The notes: generated by a model not told the origin, from the sequence alone. A DNA stretch of 18,294 nucleotides from CAZTHC01 sp964613425 (GCA_964613425.1 CAZTHC010000024.1:1-18294), one strand, 5' to 3'. Shown: positions 7,318 to 15,847, numbered from the stretch's first letter. Made by a program: numbers and translations.

Positions 7318-8682
7318 ATGAGAAAATATTTTGGAACAGATGGAATTAGAAGAATTGCAAATACGGAATTAACTCCGGAATTAGTATATAGAGTAGCAAA
7401 AGCAGGTGCGTATGTTTTATCTAAACATACAGACCATACACCAACATTATTAATAGGTAGAGATACAAGAATTTCTGGAACACTTATTGAAAGTGCTATG
7501 ACAGCAGGTTTTTTAAGTTATGGTGCAAATGTTATTCAATTAGGTGTTATACCAACACCAGCAGCTGCATATTTAACAAAAAAACTTAAAGCAGATGCAA
7601 GTGTTGTTATTTCAGCATCTCATAATACTTATGAATTTAATGGTGTAAAATATTTTAGTAATAAAGGTATGAAAATACCAGATGAATTAGAAGAAGAAAT
7701 TGAAGAGGTTATGGATTCTGGTAAATTAGAAGAACTAACAGCAAAAAATGATGAAATTGGTGTGGCACAAGTAAGAGAAGATTTATTAGATGAATATGTT
7801 TATTTCTTCAGAAAGAATTTCGAAGAAGAATTTGAAGAAAATAATAGAATAGATTTTACAGTTGGAATTGATACAGCAAATGGTGCAACATCTGTTGTAG
7901 CACAAAAAGTTTTTGAAGCATTAGGTATTGATTATAAAATTATTAATGATGCACCAAATGGTGTTAATATTAATGAAAATTGTGGTTCAACACATTTAGA
8001 AAACTTAAAGAAATTCGTTAAAGAAGGAAAATTAAGTTTAGGTATTGCATATGACGGCGATGGTGATAGATGTTTAGCTGTAGATGAAAAAGGTAATTTA
8101 ATAGATGGTGATATGATTTTAGCAATAATATCACAATATTTAAAAGAAAAAGGAAAATTGAATAAAGATACAGTTGTTGCAACAGTAATGAGTAACTTAG
8201 GTTTAAATAAATTCACTGAAAAAAACAATTTGAACTTTAAACAAACAAAAGTTGGAGACAGATATGTTTTAGAAGAAATGCTAAAAGAAGGATACAACTT
8301 AGGTGGAGAACAGTCTGGACACGTAATTTTCTTAGATTATAATCCAACAGGAGATGGAATATTAACATCATTAATGTTAATTAAAGTATTATTAGAAAAG
8401 AATATTTCAGCTTCTAAATTAGCTAGTATTATTACAATGTACCCACAAGTTTTAGTAAATGCAAAAGTTAATTCAAATAAAAGAGATGATTACAAAAGCG
8501 ATGAAGTAATTGTAAAAGAAATAGAAAAACTAGAAAAAGAATTTTCAGGAAATGGTAGAGTTTTGATAAGACCTTCTGGAACAGAGCCATTAGTAAGGGT
8601 TATGATAGAAGGAGAAAACCAAGAATATATTGCAAAAAAAGCAAATGAGCTTGCAAAACTCATAGAAGAAAGATTAAAATAA
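7318..8682 (+). CDS. glmM: Phosphoglucosamine mutase
   Basis: Interconverts glucosamine-6-phosphate and glucosamine-1-phosphate for UDP-GlcNAc and peptidoglycan synthesis. At 454 residues it has the usual length. The start MRKYFGTDGIRRIAN is the typical GlmM N terminus. The phosphoserine loop is SASHNTYEFNGVKYF near residues 101-115 (usually SASHNP), with the active-site serine present. The metal-binding loop is DGDGDRC near 246-252, and the phosphate-binding loop RPSGTEPLVRVMIEG is near the C terminus. It has its own promoter and a GAGGAGG site. No in-frame CGG is present. It probably runs on into the small membrane protein gene 48 bases downstream, since no terminator separates them. Confidence 0.95.
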   Translation: MRKYFGTDGIRRIANTELTPELVYRVAKAGAYVLSKHTDHTPTLLIGRDTRISGTLIESAMTAGFLSYGANVIQLGVIPTPAAAYLTKKLKADASVVISASHNTYEFNGVKYFSNKGMKIPDELEEEIEEVMDSGKLEELTAKNDEIGVAQVREDLLDEYVYFFRKNFEEEFEENNRIDFTVGIDTANGATSVVAQKVFEALGIDYKIINDAPNGVNINENCGSTHLENLKKFVKEGKLSLGIAYDGDGDRCLAVDEKGNLIDGDMILAIISQYLKEKGKLNKDTVVATVMSNLGLNKFTEKNNLNFKQTKVGDRYVLEEMLKEGYNLGGEQSGHVIFLDYNPTGDGILTSLMLIKVLLEKNISASKLASIITMYPQVLVNAKVNSNKRDDYKSDEVIVKEIEKLEKEFSGNGRVLIRPSGTEPLVRVMIEGENQEYIAKKANELAKLIEERLK

Positions 8683-8730
8683 TTATTTATATAAATTGTT
8701 TTAAAAATAAAATACAAAGGAGGAAAATTT

Positions 8731-9072
8731 ATGTTCGTTATCGATATTTCAGATCCATTAATATTAGTATTACTATTAGCAGCAACATTACTTTTAGTGT
8801 TTTTAGCAAAGGAACTTAAAAAGTCATATATAGCTGCAATACCATTATTTGCTTACTTAGCATTAATAATAATGTTTGGAATTCAACTATTAATAGTACC
8901 TGATGATATATCATCTGTTTATACACCAGTTTTAAAACAATGCTTATTTGTTGATTGCTTTATGATAATGGTATCATTCTTATCATATTTATGGATAGAT
9001 GATGTAGACGCTAAAGAAAACAAAAAGAAGAGTATAGATAATAGCTTAGATTGGTTTTGGAAAAAAGTATAA
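8731..9072 (+). CDS. Small membrane protein of unknown function (113 aa)
   Basis: AAGGAGG lies eight bases before ATG. The protein has three hydrophobic segments, roughly residues 9-26, 34-54 and 68-88, and a charged C-terminal tail (DDVDAKENKKK...DWFWKKV) likely in the cytoplasm. I do not recognise the family. It follows glmM and is closed by a strong terminator at 9083-9111, so it is probably the last gene of the glmM transcript. A role linked to cell-envelope synthesis is only suggested by position. Confidence 0.75.
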   Translation: MFVIDISDPLILVLLLAATLLLVFLAKELKKSYIAAIPLFAYLALIIMFGIQLLIVPDDISSVYTPVLKQCLFVDCFMIMVSFLSYLWIDDVDAKENKKKSIDNSLDWFWKKV

Positions 9073-9082
9073 AACAAAGGAT

Positions 9083-9111
9083 AAGGACAGGTAAATACAA
9101 AACCTGTCCTT
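9083..9111 (+). terminator. Rho-independent terminator
   Basis: A perfect 10-bp stem AAGGACAGGT / ACCTGTCCTT with a nine-base loop, followed by ATTTGT, lies ten bases after the stop of the small membrane protein gene. Confidence 0.88.
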
Positions 9112-9148
9112 ATTTGTAATCTACATTAAAGGAGATGTATTAGAAATT

Positions 9149-10735
9149 ATGGAATTAAAAAAATTTTATATAACAACACCTATATATTACCCAAGTGGTA
9201 AATTTCATATAGGAACAGCATATACTACAGTTTTAGGTGATTCAATTGCAAGATATAAAAAAGAAAAAGGATATGATGTTAGATTTTTGACAGGATTAGA
9301 TGAGCATGGACAAAAAATAGAAGAAGTCTCTAAAAAATTATCAATGTCTCCACAAGAATATGTAGATGGTATTGCAGATTATGCAAAAGACTTATGGAAT
9401 AAAATGAATATTGAATATGATGATTTCATTAGAACTACTGAAGAAAGACATACAAAAGTAGTTGAAGAAATTTTTGATAGATTTATGGAATCTGGAGATA
9501 TTTACAAAGGTGAATATGAAGGTTTATATTGTGTACCATGTGAAACATATTTTACAGAAAGCCAGTTAGTAGACGGTAAATGTCCAGATTGTGGTAGAGA
9601 AGTAAAGAAAATGAAGGAAGAGGCATACTTTTTCAATATGAAAAAATATGCAGATAGACTTTTAAAGTTTTATGAAGAAAATCCAAACTTTATTATTCCA
9701 AATTCTAGAATGACAGAAATGTTAAATAATTTTATAAAACCAGGGTTAGAAGATTTATGTGTAAGCAGAACATCTTTTGATTGGGGAATTAAAGTAAAAA
9801 AAGACCCTAAACATGTTGTATATGTTTGGTTAGATGCATTAACAAACTATATAACTTCTTTAGGATATATGTCTGAAGATGAAACTAATTTTAATAAATA
9901 TTGGCCTGCAGATGTACATTTGGTAGGTAAAGATATAATAAGATTTCACACTATATATTGGCCAATTTTTTTAATGGCATTAGATTTACCATTACCTAAA
10001 AAAATATTGGCACATGGTTGGATAATGATGAAAGATGGAAAAATGTCAAAATCTAAAGGGAATGTAATTTATCCAGAAACTTTAATGAGTAGATATGGAT
10101 TAGATGCAACAAGATATTTCTTATTAAAAGAATTAAGTGTTGGTCAAGATGGATTATTTACGCCAGAGGGTTTTGTAGAAAGATATAATTCAGATTTATG
10201 TAATGATTTAGGAAATTTATTAAATAGAACTGTTGCAATGGTTAATAAATATTTTGGAGGAATTGTCCCAGAATATAAAGGTTGCATAAATGATGTAGAT
10301 GAAGAATTAGAAAAAATGGCTAAACTCCAATGCGAATGCGCTGAAAAATGTATTGAGGAATATCAAATAAGTAATTCTTTAGCCGAAATTTGGACTCTTG
10401 TTTCAAAAACAAACAAATATATAGATGATACAGCACCATGGGTATTAGCTAAAGAAGAACAAACAGAAAAATTAGAATCTGTAATGTATCATTTAGTAGA
10501 AAATTTAAGAAAAATTGGTATATTAGTTAGACCATTTATGCCTGAAACTGGAAGAAACATATTAAAGCAATTAGGAGTTTCAGAAGATGAAGCAAGAGAT
10601 ACTTTAGAAGATTATAAATCTATAAAAACAGGAACAAAGGTAATTGAAAAAGGAGAGCCATTGTTTATGAGGTTAGATTTAAACCAAGAAGTTGAATATT
10701 TAAAAGAAGAAATGACAAAATCTATTGCAAAATAA
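9149..10735 (+). CDS. metG: Methionyl-tRNA synthetase
   Basis: Charges tRNA-Met with methionine. The class I signature appears as KFHIGTAYTTV near residues 18-28 (HIGH box variant HIGT) and as KMSKSKGN near 299-306. A zinc knuckle is present with CVPC (near 129-132) and CPDC (near 148-151). At 528 residues it contains the catalytic and anticodon-binding domains and ends at EVEYLKEEMTKSIAK, so it lacks the C-terminal EMAP-like tRNA-binding extension present in many longer bacterial forms. This is a known natural variant rather than a truncation. The ribosome binding site is AAAGGAG, about 14 bases before ATG. No in-frame CGG was found. It is followed after 21 bases by a kinase-like gene, presumably co-transcribed. 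Confidence 0.96.
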   Translation: MELKKFYITTPIYYPSGKFHIGTAYTTVLGDSIARYKKEKGYDVRFLTGLDEHGQKIEEVSKKLSMSPQEYVDGIADYAKDLWNKMNIEYDDFIRTTEERHTKVVEEIFDRFMESGDIYKGEYEGLYCVPCETYFTESQLVDGKCPDCGREVKKMKEEAYFFNMKKYADRLLKFYEENPNFIIPNSRMTEMLNNFIKPGLEDLCVSRTSFDWGIKVKKDPKHVVYVWLDALTNYITSLGYMSEDETNFNKYWPADVHLVGKDIIRFHTIYWPIFLMALDLPLPKKILAHGWIMMKDGKMSKSKGNVIYPETLMSRYGLDATRYFLLKELSVGQDGLFTPEGFVERYNSDLCNDLGNLLNRTVAMVNKYFGGIVPEYKGCINDVDEELEKMAKLQCECAEKCIEEYQISNSLAEIWTLVSKTNKYIDDTAPWVLAKEEQTEKLESVMYHLVENLRKIGILVRPFMPETGRNILKQLGVSEDEARDTLEDYKSIKTGTKVIEKGEPLFMRLDLNQEVEYLKEEMTKSIAK

Positions 10736-10756
10736 TTAATATAAAAGGAGCATATT

Positions 10757-11323
10757 ATGGAGGATACAATAATAATAGTTGAAGGACCACAAGGTGCTGG
10801 AAAAACAACATTTACAAATTTTTTAAGAGAGCATATGCCAGCAACAGATTTATATAGATTAACAGGAATAAAAGACAAAACAAAAACAGCAGGATTTGAA
10901 AAGACTTCTAATAGATATTTTGCTTTATTAGATTATATGAATAAATGTACAGATGTAAATATGGTTTTTGATAGAACATTTTTTACAGATGAAATATATT
11001 CAAGATTAGGCTTTAAAGAATATTCATTTACAGAAACATATAATGAATTGTTGGAAAGATTGGACAAATTAAACTTTAAAATTTATTTCGTTGTACTATA
11101 TTTAGAAGATGAAAAATTATATGAAACAAGAATAAAAAGAGATAAGCATCAATATCAAAAATTTGAAGTAGAAAGCAGTATAAAGCAACAAAGAGAATAT
11201 TTAAAAATGGCAGATGAAATAAGTAAAACAACAAAGAATATAGAAGTAATAAAATTTGCAAACGATACAAAAGGAAAATTTGAATTACAAGTAAATAAGT
11301 ATTTTGGACATTTGTTCAAATAA
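10757..11323 (+). CDS. P-loop kinase, thymidylate/deoxynucleoside kinase-like
   Basis: A 188-residue soluble protein that starts MEDTIIIVEGPQGAGKTTF, with the Walker A motif GPQGAGKTT at residues 10-18. VFDRTFFTDEIYSR (near 71-84) resembles the DR-[ST] substrate-site motif of thymidylate and deoxynucleoside kinases. An arginine-rich lid-like segment (ETRIKRDKHQ) follows near 121-130. Length fits that superfamily, but it is not a canonical Tmk: the usual TYEREPG-type motifs are absent. The substrate is therefore uncertain. It lies 21 bases after metG with AAAAGGAG before ATG, so the two are likely one transcript. Confidence 0.65.
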   Translation: MEDTIIIVEGPQGAGKTTFTNFLREHMPATDLYRLTGIKDKTKTAGFEKTSNRYFALLDYMNKCTDVNMVFDRTFFTDEIYSRLGFKEYSFTETYNELLERLDKLNFKIYFVVLYLEDEKLYETRIKRDKHQYQKFEVESSIKQQREYLKMADEISKTTKNIEVIKFANDTKGKFELQVNKYFGHLFK

Positions 11324-11380
11324 ATCAGTATTTTTATGAAAAACATGCAAATACTATATAAAAACATTGGAGGAATTTTA

Positions 11381-13165
11381 ATGAAAATTAAATTCTTGAA
11401 AGTTTGTATAGTGTTTGCTTTTTTTTATTTGTTTCTAAATATGAAAGTGCAAGCGTCTTTTAAAATTGAAGGTATAGAAAATTTTCCAGACACATACAAA
11501 CCATACTTGCAAGAATTAAAGCGTAAATATCCATATTGGCAATTTACAGCGCTATATACAGGATTAGATTGGAATAATGTTATTGAACAGGAATACGGAA
11601 ATGATAAAAATTTAGTTCCAATATCGTATTCAGATAACTGGAAATGTACTGAAAACGGAAAATATAATGTGCAAGTGGATTTGGGTTGGGTTAACGCTTC
11701 GAAAAATGCAATTGAATATGTAATGAATCCACGAAATTTTTTAAATGATGTGCGAATCTTTCAATTTGAAAAATTGTCATATGACAATAATATAAATACA
11801 AAAGAAGGAATAGAAAAAATACTGTATGGAACACAATTCTATAATACTATAGTAAAATATAAAGATTACAACGGAAAATTAATTGCAACGCAAAAAACTT
11901 ATTCAGATTTAATTTTGGAAGCAGCAATATATTCAGGAGTTAGTCCATATCACTTAGCAGCCAGAATAAGGCAAGAAGTAGGACCATTTATTACTCATAG
12001 TTCCATAAGTGGAACTGTTCAAGGATACGAAGGATTATATAATTTCTTTAATATTGGTGCAACAAGCTCAACAGAAAATTTGGGAGCAATAAAAAACGGA
12101 TTACGTTATGCAAGAGACGATAATGGAGCATCTGAGAGTGTTAAAGCTAATTATTTATTGCCATGGGACACACCAGAAAAAGCAATAAAAGGTGGAGCTG
12201 TTTTTTTAGGCAGTAGTTATATTGGGGTAGGGCAAAACACATTGTATTTGCAAAAATTTGATGTAAATGATGAGAGAAGTAACAATTTATTTTGGCATCA
12301 ATATATGACAAACTGTTTGGCACCATATACAGAGTCTAATAACATATATAGAGCGTATAATTCAAACGGAATGATTTCATCTTCAATAGGTTTTGTTATA
12401 CCTGTGTATGAGAATATGCCAGAATATCCTAGTTTAAATCCGAATATATTAGAATCAGATTATGAGATTGATAATACAAAAGTATATGCAGATGTAAATA
12501 CAACTTTAAATATTAGAACAGGCCCAGGAACTTCTTATGAAGTTTTAGCAGGTGTTACACGAAATGATGAATTAATTAGAATTGCTAAAGGAATTCAAAA
12601 CGGAGAACGTTGGGATAGAGTTCAGTTACCTTCTGGTGTTATTGGATATGCGTTTCAAAGTTATATAAAAGAAATTGAAATTCTACCACCAGAAAATCCT
12701 GTAATACCGCCAAATACAGATGAACCAGAGGAAAATTTAACAGATATAGAATTTTTACAAAATATAGTTTTCAATACAGAAAATGAATTAACAGGGTTTA
12801 CAGATAATAGTGTTAGAGAAATTAAAAAATTAATTAAAACAAATTTGAGTATGGAAATATTAAAAGATGGAATAGTTTTAGATGACGAAGAAAAAGCAGG
12901 GACAGGAACAGTTATAAACTTCAAAAACAATAATGATGAAATATTATATAGCTTTAAAGTAATTATATATGGAGATGTAAATGGAGATGGGTTAATTAAT
13001 TCTTTAGATGTGTTAATATTACAAAAATATATATTAGAAACAAAAGAAATAACAGGTATTTACTTGAAAGCAGGGAATATATCTAAAAATGGAAATTTAC
13101 CAAATTCTTTAGATGTGTTGAAAATTCAAAAGCATATATTAGAGACTAAATTAATAGAACAATAA
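11381..13165 (+). CDS. Secreted glucosaminidase-type peptidoglycan hydrolase with SH3b and dockerin domains
   Basis: The start was taken at the ATG preceded by GGAGG, not the upstream in-frame ATG, because a clear signal peptide follows (lysines, then CIVFAFFYLFLN, cut near VQAS, about residue 26). Residues 170-330 include SPYHLAARIRQEVG, with a candidate catalytic glutamate near 200, and YNFFNIGATSS, as in glucosaminidase-family (GH73-like) cell-wall hydrolases. An SH3b domain with LNIRTGPGTSYEVL lies at about 370-430. A Pro-rich linker follows, then a type I dockerin at about 530-594. Its first repeat is canonical (DVNGDGLINSLDVLILQKYIL); the second has degenerate calcium positions (NISKNGNLPNSLDVLKIQ). 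The dockerin should bind a cohesin, and the next gene encodes one. Probable role: cell-wall remodelling while anchored to the surface. Confidence 0.87.
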   Translation: MKIKFLKVCIVFAFFYLFLNMKVQASFKIEGIENFPDTYKPYLQELKRKYPYWQFTALYTGLDWNNVIEQEYGNDKNLVPISYSDNWKCTENGKYNVQVDLGWVNASKNAIEYVMNPRNFLNDVRIFQFEKLSYDNNINTKEGIEKILYGTQFYNTIVKYKDYNGKLIATQKTYSDLILEAAIYSGVSPYHLAARIRQEVGPFITHSSISGTVQGYEGLYNFFNIGATSSTENLGAIKNGLRYARDDNGASESVKANYLLPWDTPEKAIKGGAVFLGSSYIGVGQNTLYLQKFDVNDERSNNLFWHQYMTNCLAPYTESNNIYRAYNSNGMISSSIGFVIPVYENMPEYPSLNPNILESDYEIDNTKVYADVNTTLNIRTGPGTSYEVLAGVTRNDELIRIAKGIQNGERWDRVQLPSGVIGYAFQSYIKEIEILPPENPVIPPNTDEPEENLTDIEFLQNIVFNTENELTGFTDNSVREIKKLIKTNLSMEILKDGIVLDDEEKAGTGTVINFKNNNDEILYSFKVIIYGDVNGDGLINSLDVLILQKYILETKEITGIYLKAGNISKNGNLPNSLDVLKIQKHILETKLIEQ

Positions 13166-13175
13166 TATGTGTTAA

Positions 13176-13206
13176 TTGCGGGTCGTCGAGGACGCCGACC
13201 CCTACA
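13176..13206. repeat. Palindromic repeat, family A, reverse orientation
   Basis: GCGGGTCGTCGAGGACGCCG runs into ACCCCTACA. Its reverse complement is almost identical to 16021-16051. The arms GGGTCGTCG / CGCCGACCC form a GC-rich hairpin in the gap between the dockerin and cohesin genes. Confidence 0.8.
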
Positions 13207-13234
13207 AAATATATTATTTATTATTCTAAAAAAA

Positions 13235-13262
13235 TGTAGGGGCGTATTGTATACGCCCATTA
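13235..13262. repeat. Palindromic repeat related to family A (GGGGCGTATTGTATACGCCC type)
   Basis: TGTAGGGGCGTA pairs through GGGCGTA / TACGCCC. It shares the TGTAGGGG head with family A but has a different core. A decayed relative, ATTGTATACGCC, lies near 16086. Confidence 0.7.
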
Positions 13263-13285
13263 AACAAAACAATGAAAGGATAAAT

Positions 13286-14608
13286 ATGAAAAAAATACTA
13301 TTGGAAATTATATTAATAATTATATTATTGATGCTTTTAACAGTAAATTCATATGCGGCAGGAAATGTAACGTTAAGCACGAACAAATCTAGTGTTGAAA
13401 TAGGTGATGAATTTAGTGTTAGTGTAAATTTTACTGGAATGTCTGTTGCAAGTTTAACTGTAAAAGTAAGTGTTGATACAAGTAAAGTTCAATATGTTTC
13501 GGGACCAGGAAATAGTAATTTTTCAAATGGCAAAGCAATATATACTTGGACGGATTCAACAGGTGGATTAAGTCCTAAAACAGGTGGAACAATAGTAACA
13601 TTTAGATTTAAAGCAATTGCTTCTGGAACAGCAAGTTTCGGGGTAACAGGAGAGTTTTATGACCCAGAAGAAAATTTTATTACTTCAAATTATTCTGGAA
13701 CAAGCATTTCAATAAAAGCACCTGTAATTCCTGAAAACAATGTAATAGTTGAACCACCAGTAGTAAATGAAAATAAAGTTAATAATACACCTGTGGAACA
13801 ACCACCTATAGTAGAGAATAATGTAAGTCAACCAGATAATACAACTACAGTTCCGGAAAATAATGTAGAACAACCAATTCCAGTTTTAAGTAATAATGCA
13901 AATTTAAAATCTTTACAATTAAATGTGGAAGGACTTAGTCCATCTTTTAATAAAAATATATTATCATATAATGTAATAATTTCTGAAGCTATTAATGAAA
14001 TTTCTGTAACAGCTATTCCAGAGGATTCAAGAGCAACAGTAAATATTACTGGCAATAGAAACTTAACATTAGGAATGAATTATATTAAAATTTCTGTAAC
14101 AGCAGAGGATGGAAAAACTAAAAAAACATATGTAATTAATACAACAAAAACTAATGATGCGGATAATGCAAACGCAAATTTAGAAAATTTGGCAATAGAA
14201 AATGTACTATTAAACCCTATATTTGATGCTAATATTGTAGATTATTCAATAGAAATACCAAATGATATAAATTCACTCAATATATTAGCAATTCCACAAA
14301 TAGAAGGGGCAGATGTAAAAATTTCAGGTAATGAGAATTTAATTATAAGCACAACTCCAATAACTGTTGTGGTTATTGCAAAAGATGGAATAACTAAAAA
14401 GACATATACAATATTAGTTCAAAAGCAAGAAGAACTAACCGAGAATAATATTATCAATACTATTGAAAATAATGTAGTTAATGAATATAATGAATTTGTA
14501 AATGATGAAGGAAATAATACATGGAAACTAATAGGCATTATAGTTGTATTTGTGTTATTAGCAGCTGGAATTGTAATAACAATATTTAAAATTTACACAA
14601 ATAAGTAA
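13286..14608 (+). CDS. Membrane-anchored cohesin protein with two cadherin-like beta-sandwich domains
   Basis: The start is the ATG after AAAGGA; the open frame extends upstream through the repeat but has no RBS there. This gives 440 residues. A signal peptide (KKILLEIILIIILLMLLTV) ends near SYAA, residue 25. Residues 26-143 look like a cohesin domain (VTLSTNKSSVEIGDEFSVSV ... GGTIVTFRFKAIASGTASF). A Pro/Asn-rich linker occupies about 148-205. Two cadherin-like beta-sandwich (PF12733-type) domains follow, at about 205-290 and 297-382, each ending in a KDG/EDG-TKKTY signature. The C terminus has one membrane helix (about 412-434) and a short lysine tail. It directly follows a dockerin-bearing hydrolase, so it could hold that enzyme at the membrane face. 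A large cellulosome is not indicated. Confidence 0.82.
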   Translation: MKKILLEIILIIILLMLLTVNSYAAGNVTLSTNKSSVEIGDEFSVSVNFTGMSVASLTVKVSVDTSKVQYVSGPGNSNFSNGKAIYTWTDSTGGLSPKTGGTIVTFRFKAIASGTASFGVTGEFYDPEENFITSNYSGTSISIKAPVIPENNVIVEPPVVNENKVNNTPVEQPPIVENNVSQPDNTTTVPENNVEQPIPVLSNNANLKSLQLNVEGLSPSFNKNILSYNVIISEAINEISVTAIPEDSRATVNITGNRNLTLGMNYIKISVTAEDGKTKKTYVINTTKTNDADNANANLENLAIENVLLNPIFDANIVDYSIEIPNDINSLNILAIPQIEGADVKISGNENLIISTTPITVVVIAKDGITKKTYTILVQKQEELTENNIINTIENNVVNEYNEFVNDEGNNTWKLIGIIVVFVLLAAGIVITIFKIYTNK

Positions 14609-14609
14609 T

Positions 14610-14641
14610 TGTAGGGGGTAGACTTGCACGTTGACCCGAAC
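14610..14641. repeat. Degenerate family A palindromic repeat
   Basis: TGTAGGGGGTAGAC...GTTGACCCGAAC retains the TGTAGGGG head and the GACCC tail of family A but has lost much of the pairing. It lies just after the cohesin gene. Confidence 0.5.
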
Positions 14642-14695
14642 TTCAAAGAATTTACTAAATATATATTTAAGAATTTAAAATAAAAGGAGGATAAT

Positions 14696-14924
14696 ATGTA
14701 TATTGTATCAATTTCAGTTAATAGTAGAAATTTAGTAGTACCAGAAATTCAAAATGTTCTAACAAAATATGGTGAAAAAATTTCAACTAGATTAGGAATA
14801 CATGATAGTACAAGGGAGAATAGGGGAATTATAATAGTTTCGTATGTAGAAGAAGATGTAGAGCAATTTGTAGAAGAACTGAATGGAATACCAGATACTC
14901 GGTGTGAATTATATGGAGGCATAA
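14696..14924 (+). CDS. Small ACT-like regulator (TM1266-like), probable +1 recoding at CGG
   Basis: A strong AAAGGAGG site precedes ATG. The N-terminal part MYIVSISVNSRNLVVPEIQNV ... STRLGIHD ... GIIIVSYVEEDVEQFVEEL has the beta-alpha-beta pattern of the small ACT-like family, related to TM1266 and iron-only hydrogenase system regulators. The family call is moderate. The zero frame ends at 14944 after 82 residues with RCELYGGIKRERLI, running into the terminator stem. The in-frame codon 69 is CGG. Skipping its C gives IPDTGVNYMEA and a stop at 14922-14924, two bases before the hairpin, giving 75 residues. That shorter ending resembles the GVxxxYMEI-type ends I recall from the family. I therefore prefer the recoded form, but the zero-frame product cannot be excluded. 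Confidence 0.65.
14900..14902 (+). other. CGG recoding site 5 (ACT-like regulator): ACT CGG T read as ACT (C) GGT
   Basis: In-frame CGG at codon 69. The +1 frame ends at a TAA immediately before the terminator, whereas the zero frame runs to the apex of the terminator palindrome. Confidence 0.6.
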
Positions 14925-14925
14925 A

Positions 14926-14954
14926 AAGAGAACGCTTAATTTAAGCGTTCTCTT
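14926..14954. terminator. Bidirectional terminator between convergent genes
   Basis: A perfect palindrome with 14-bp arms (AAGAGAACGCTTAA / TTAAGCGTTCTCTT) around a single central base. It is followed by T-rich sequence on both strands (TTTTT on the - strand) and serves the + strand regulator gene and the - strand gene at 14941. Confidence 0.88.
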
Positions 14955-15351
14955 CATTTTCTAATTTCCATATAGATAGTTCTCGCCGTATTGTTTTAAT
15001 TGCTTCGGTTTTTTCATTATATGTACTGAGAAGAGAAAGTAAATTTCTGTATGAATTGCAATAATCATAAAAATCATCAATAATAGCTATTAGTTGTTCA
15101 CACATTTCATATTGAAATTCTACTATTTTGCAAGTAACACTTTCTTGGCCATACGTAATTAATATAGGATAGGAATTTCCTTTATCAATGGCAATATTTG
15201 AGTAATACTGAAATTGATAATAGGAATTTTGTATTCTCAGAATTTTTTTTAAAAAATTACGAATACATATTACTTGAACAAAAAATGTAAAGATAAATGG
15301 AATTAGAAAAATGCAGATTAGGATTAACAATGCAGTAACAAGTATCTTCAT
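14941..15351 (-). CDS. Small single-pass membrane protein, orphan (136 aa)
   Basis: ATG lies behind GAGAGGGG and an extended -10 promoter at 15387-15415. One N-terminal membrane helix (about residues 4-28, TALLILICIFLIPFIFTFFV) is followed by a cytoplasmic alpha-helical region rich in Tyr and Asn. No family is recognised. The zero frame ends at a TAA at the apex of the terminator palindrome. One in-frame CGG (CGGC) occurs at codon 122 (14988-14986). Skipping its C would give KTIGENYLYGN and a TAG at 14961-14963, before the hairpin. Both endings are possible, so the last 15 or so residues are uncertain. Confidence 0.65.
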   Translation of the reverse strand: MKILVTALLILICIFLIPFIFTFFVQVICIRNFLKKILRIQNSYYQFQYYSNIAIDKGNSYPILITYGQESVTCKIVEFQYEMCEQLIAIIDDFYDYCNSYRNLLSLLSTYNEKTEAIKTIRRELSIWKLENEENA

Positions 15352-15386
15352 GTAGGCAACCCCTCTCTAATATTTGATGTGTAAAC

Positions 15387-15415
15387 ATAATATCATACAA
15401 TAAATTGAAAGTCAA
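15387..15415 (-). promoter_or_regulatory. Extended -10 promoter for the 14941-15351 gene
   Basis: On the - strand TTGACT, a 17-base spacer ending in TGA, then TATTAT. Confidence 0.75.
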
Positions 15416-15455
15416 TATATTAAAAACATGTAACATCATCAAAATAGCACAATAA

Positions 15456-15486
15456 CAAAGAGCACGTTATTATAACGTGCTCTTTG
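15456..15486 (-). terminator. Rho-independent terminator of the 15470-15847 gene
   Basis: A perfect 15-bp palindrome (CAAAGAGCACGTTAT / ATAACGTGCTCTTTG) with a one-base centre. The stop codon of the gene lies at its apex, so half of the stem is coding. Confidence 0.85.
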
Positions 15487-15847
15487 TGTTTGCATTGCGC
15501 CAAAAAAATAATTTTTTCTGCCGACTATCTAAGAATTCTATTCCTAGTTTACATTCTTTATTATTAACTAATATAGGATGTTTGTCATAATAATCATACG
15601 CTAACATAATTTTTGCTGATAGTTCTTCAATTAGACTAGAAATAAGTAAATTAATTTCTTCTGGTGTTCCATCAGAAGAATATTTACTCTTGTTACTTAT
15701 AAGGTCTTTTAATACAGAGTAATTGATTGAGATTTCATATACAATTGTCTTAAAAGTAATTATAGGAATAACAAAGAATACTATATAGGTAATAATGCAA
15801 ACAACTAAAAGAATTGCGAGGAATATAATTGCAATAGTAATGTTCAT
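15470..15847 (-). CDS. Small single-pass membrane protein, orphan (125 aa)
   Basis: The start was taken at the ATG nine bases after GAGGAGG, giving MNITIAIIFLAILLVVCIIT. The longer frame begins with a TTG that overlaps the ribosome binding site itself. One strong N-terminal membrane helix (about residues 3-30) precedes a helical cytoplasmic part. The layout resembles its neighbour at 14941-15351, though similarity by eye is only topological. Codon 109 is an in-frame CGG followed by C (15523-15521). A +1 shift there would read through the terminator hairpin without a stop, so here normal zero-frame reading looks better. Function unknown. Confidence 0.65.
   Translation of the reverse strand: MNITIAIIFLAILLVVCIITYIVFFVIPIITFKTIVYEISINYSVLKDLISNKSKYSSDGTPEEINLLISSLIEELSAKIMLAYDYYDKHPILVNNKECKLGIEFLDSRQKKLFFWRNANTKSTL

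Noticed and set aside
13169..13285. Upstream extension of the cohesin protein
   Set aside because: The extension is coded by the palindromic repeats; the ATG at 13286 has a ribosome binding site and opens a signal peptide.
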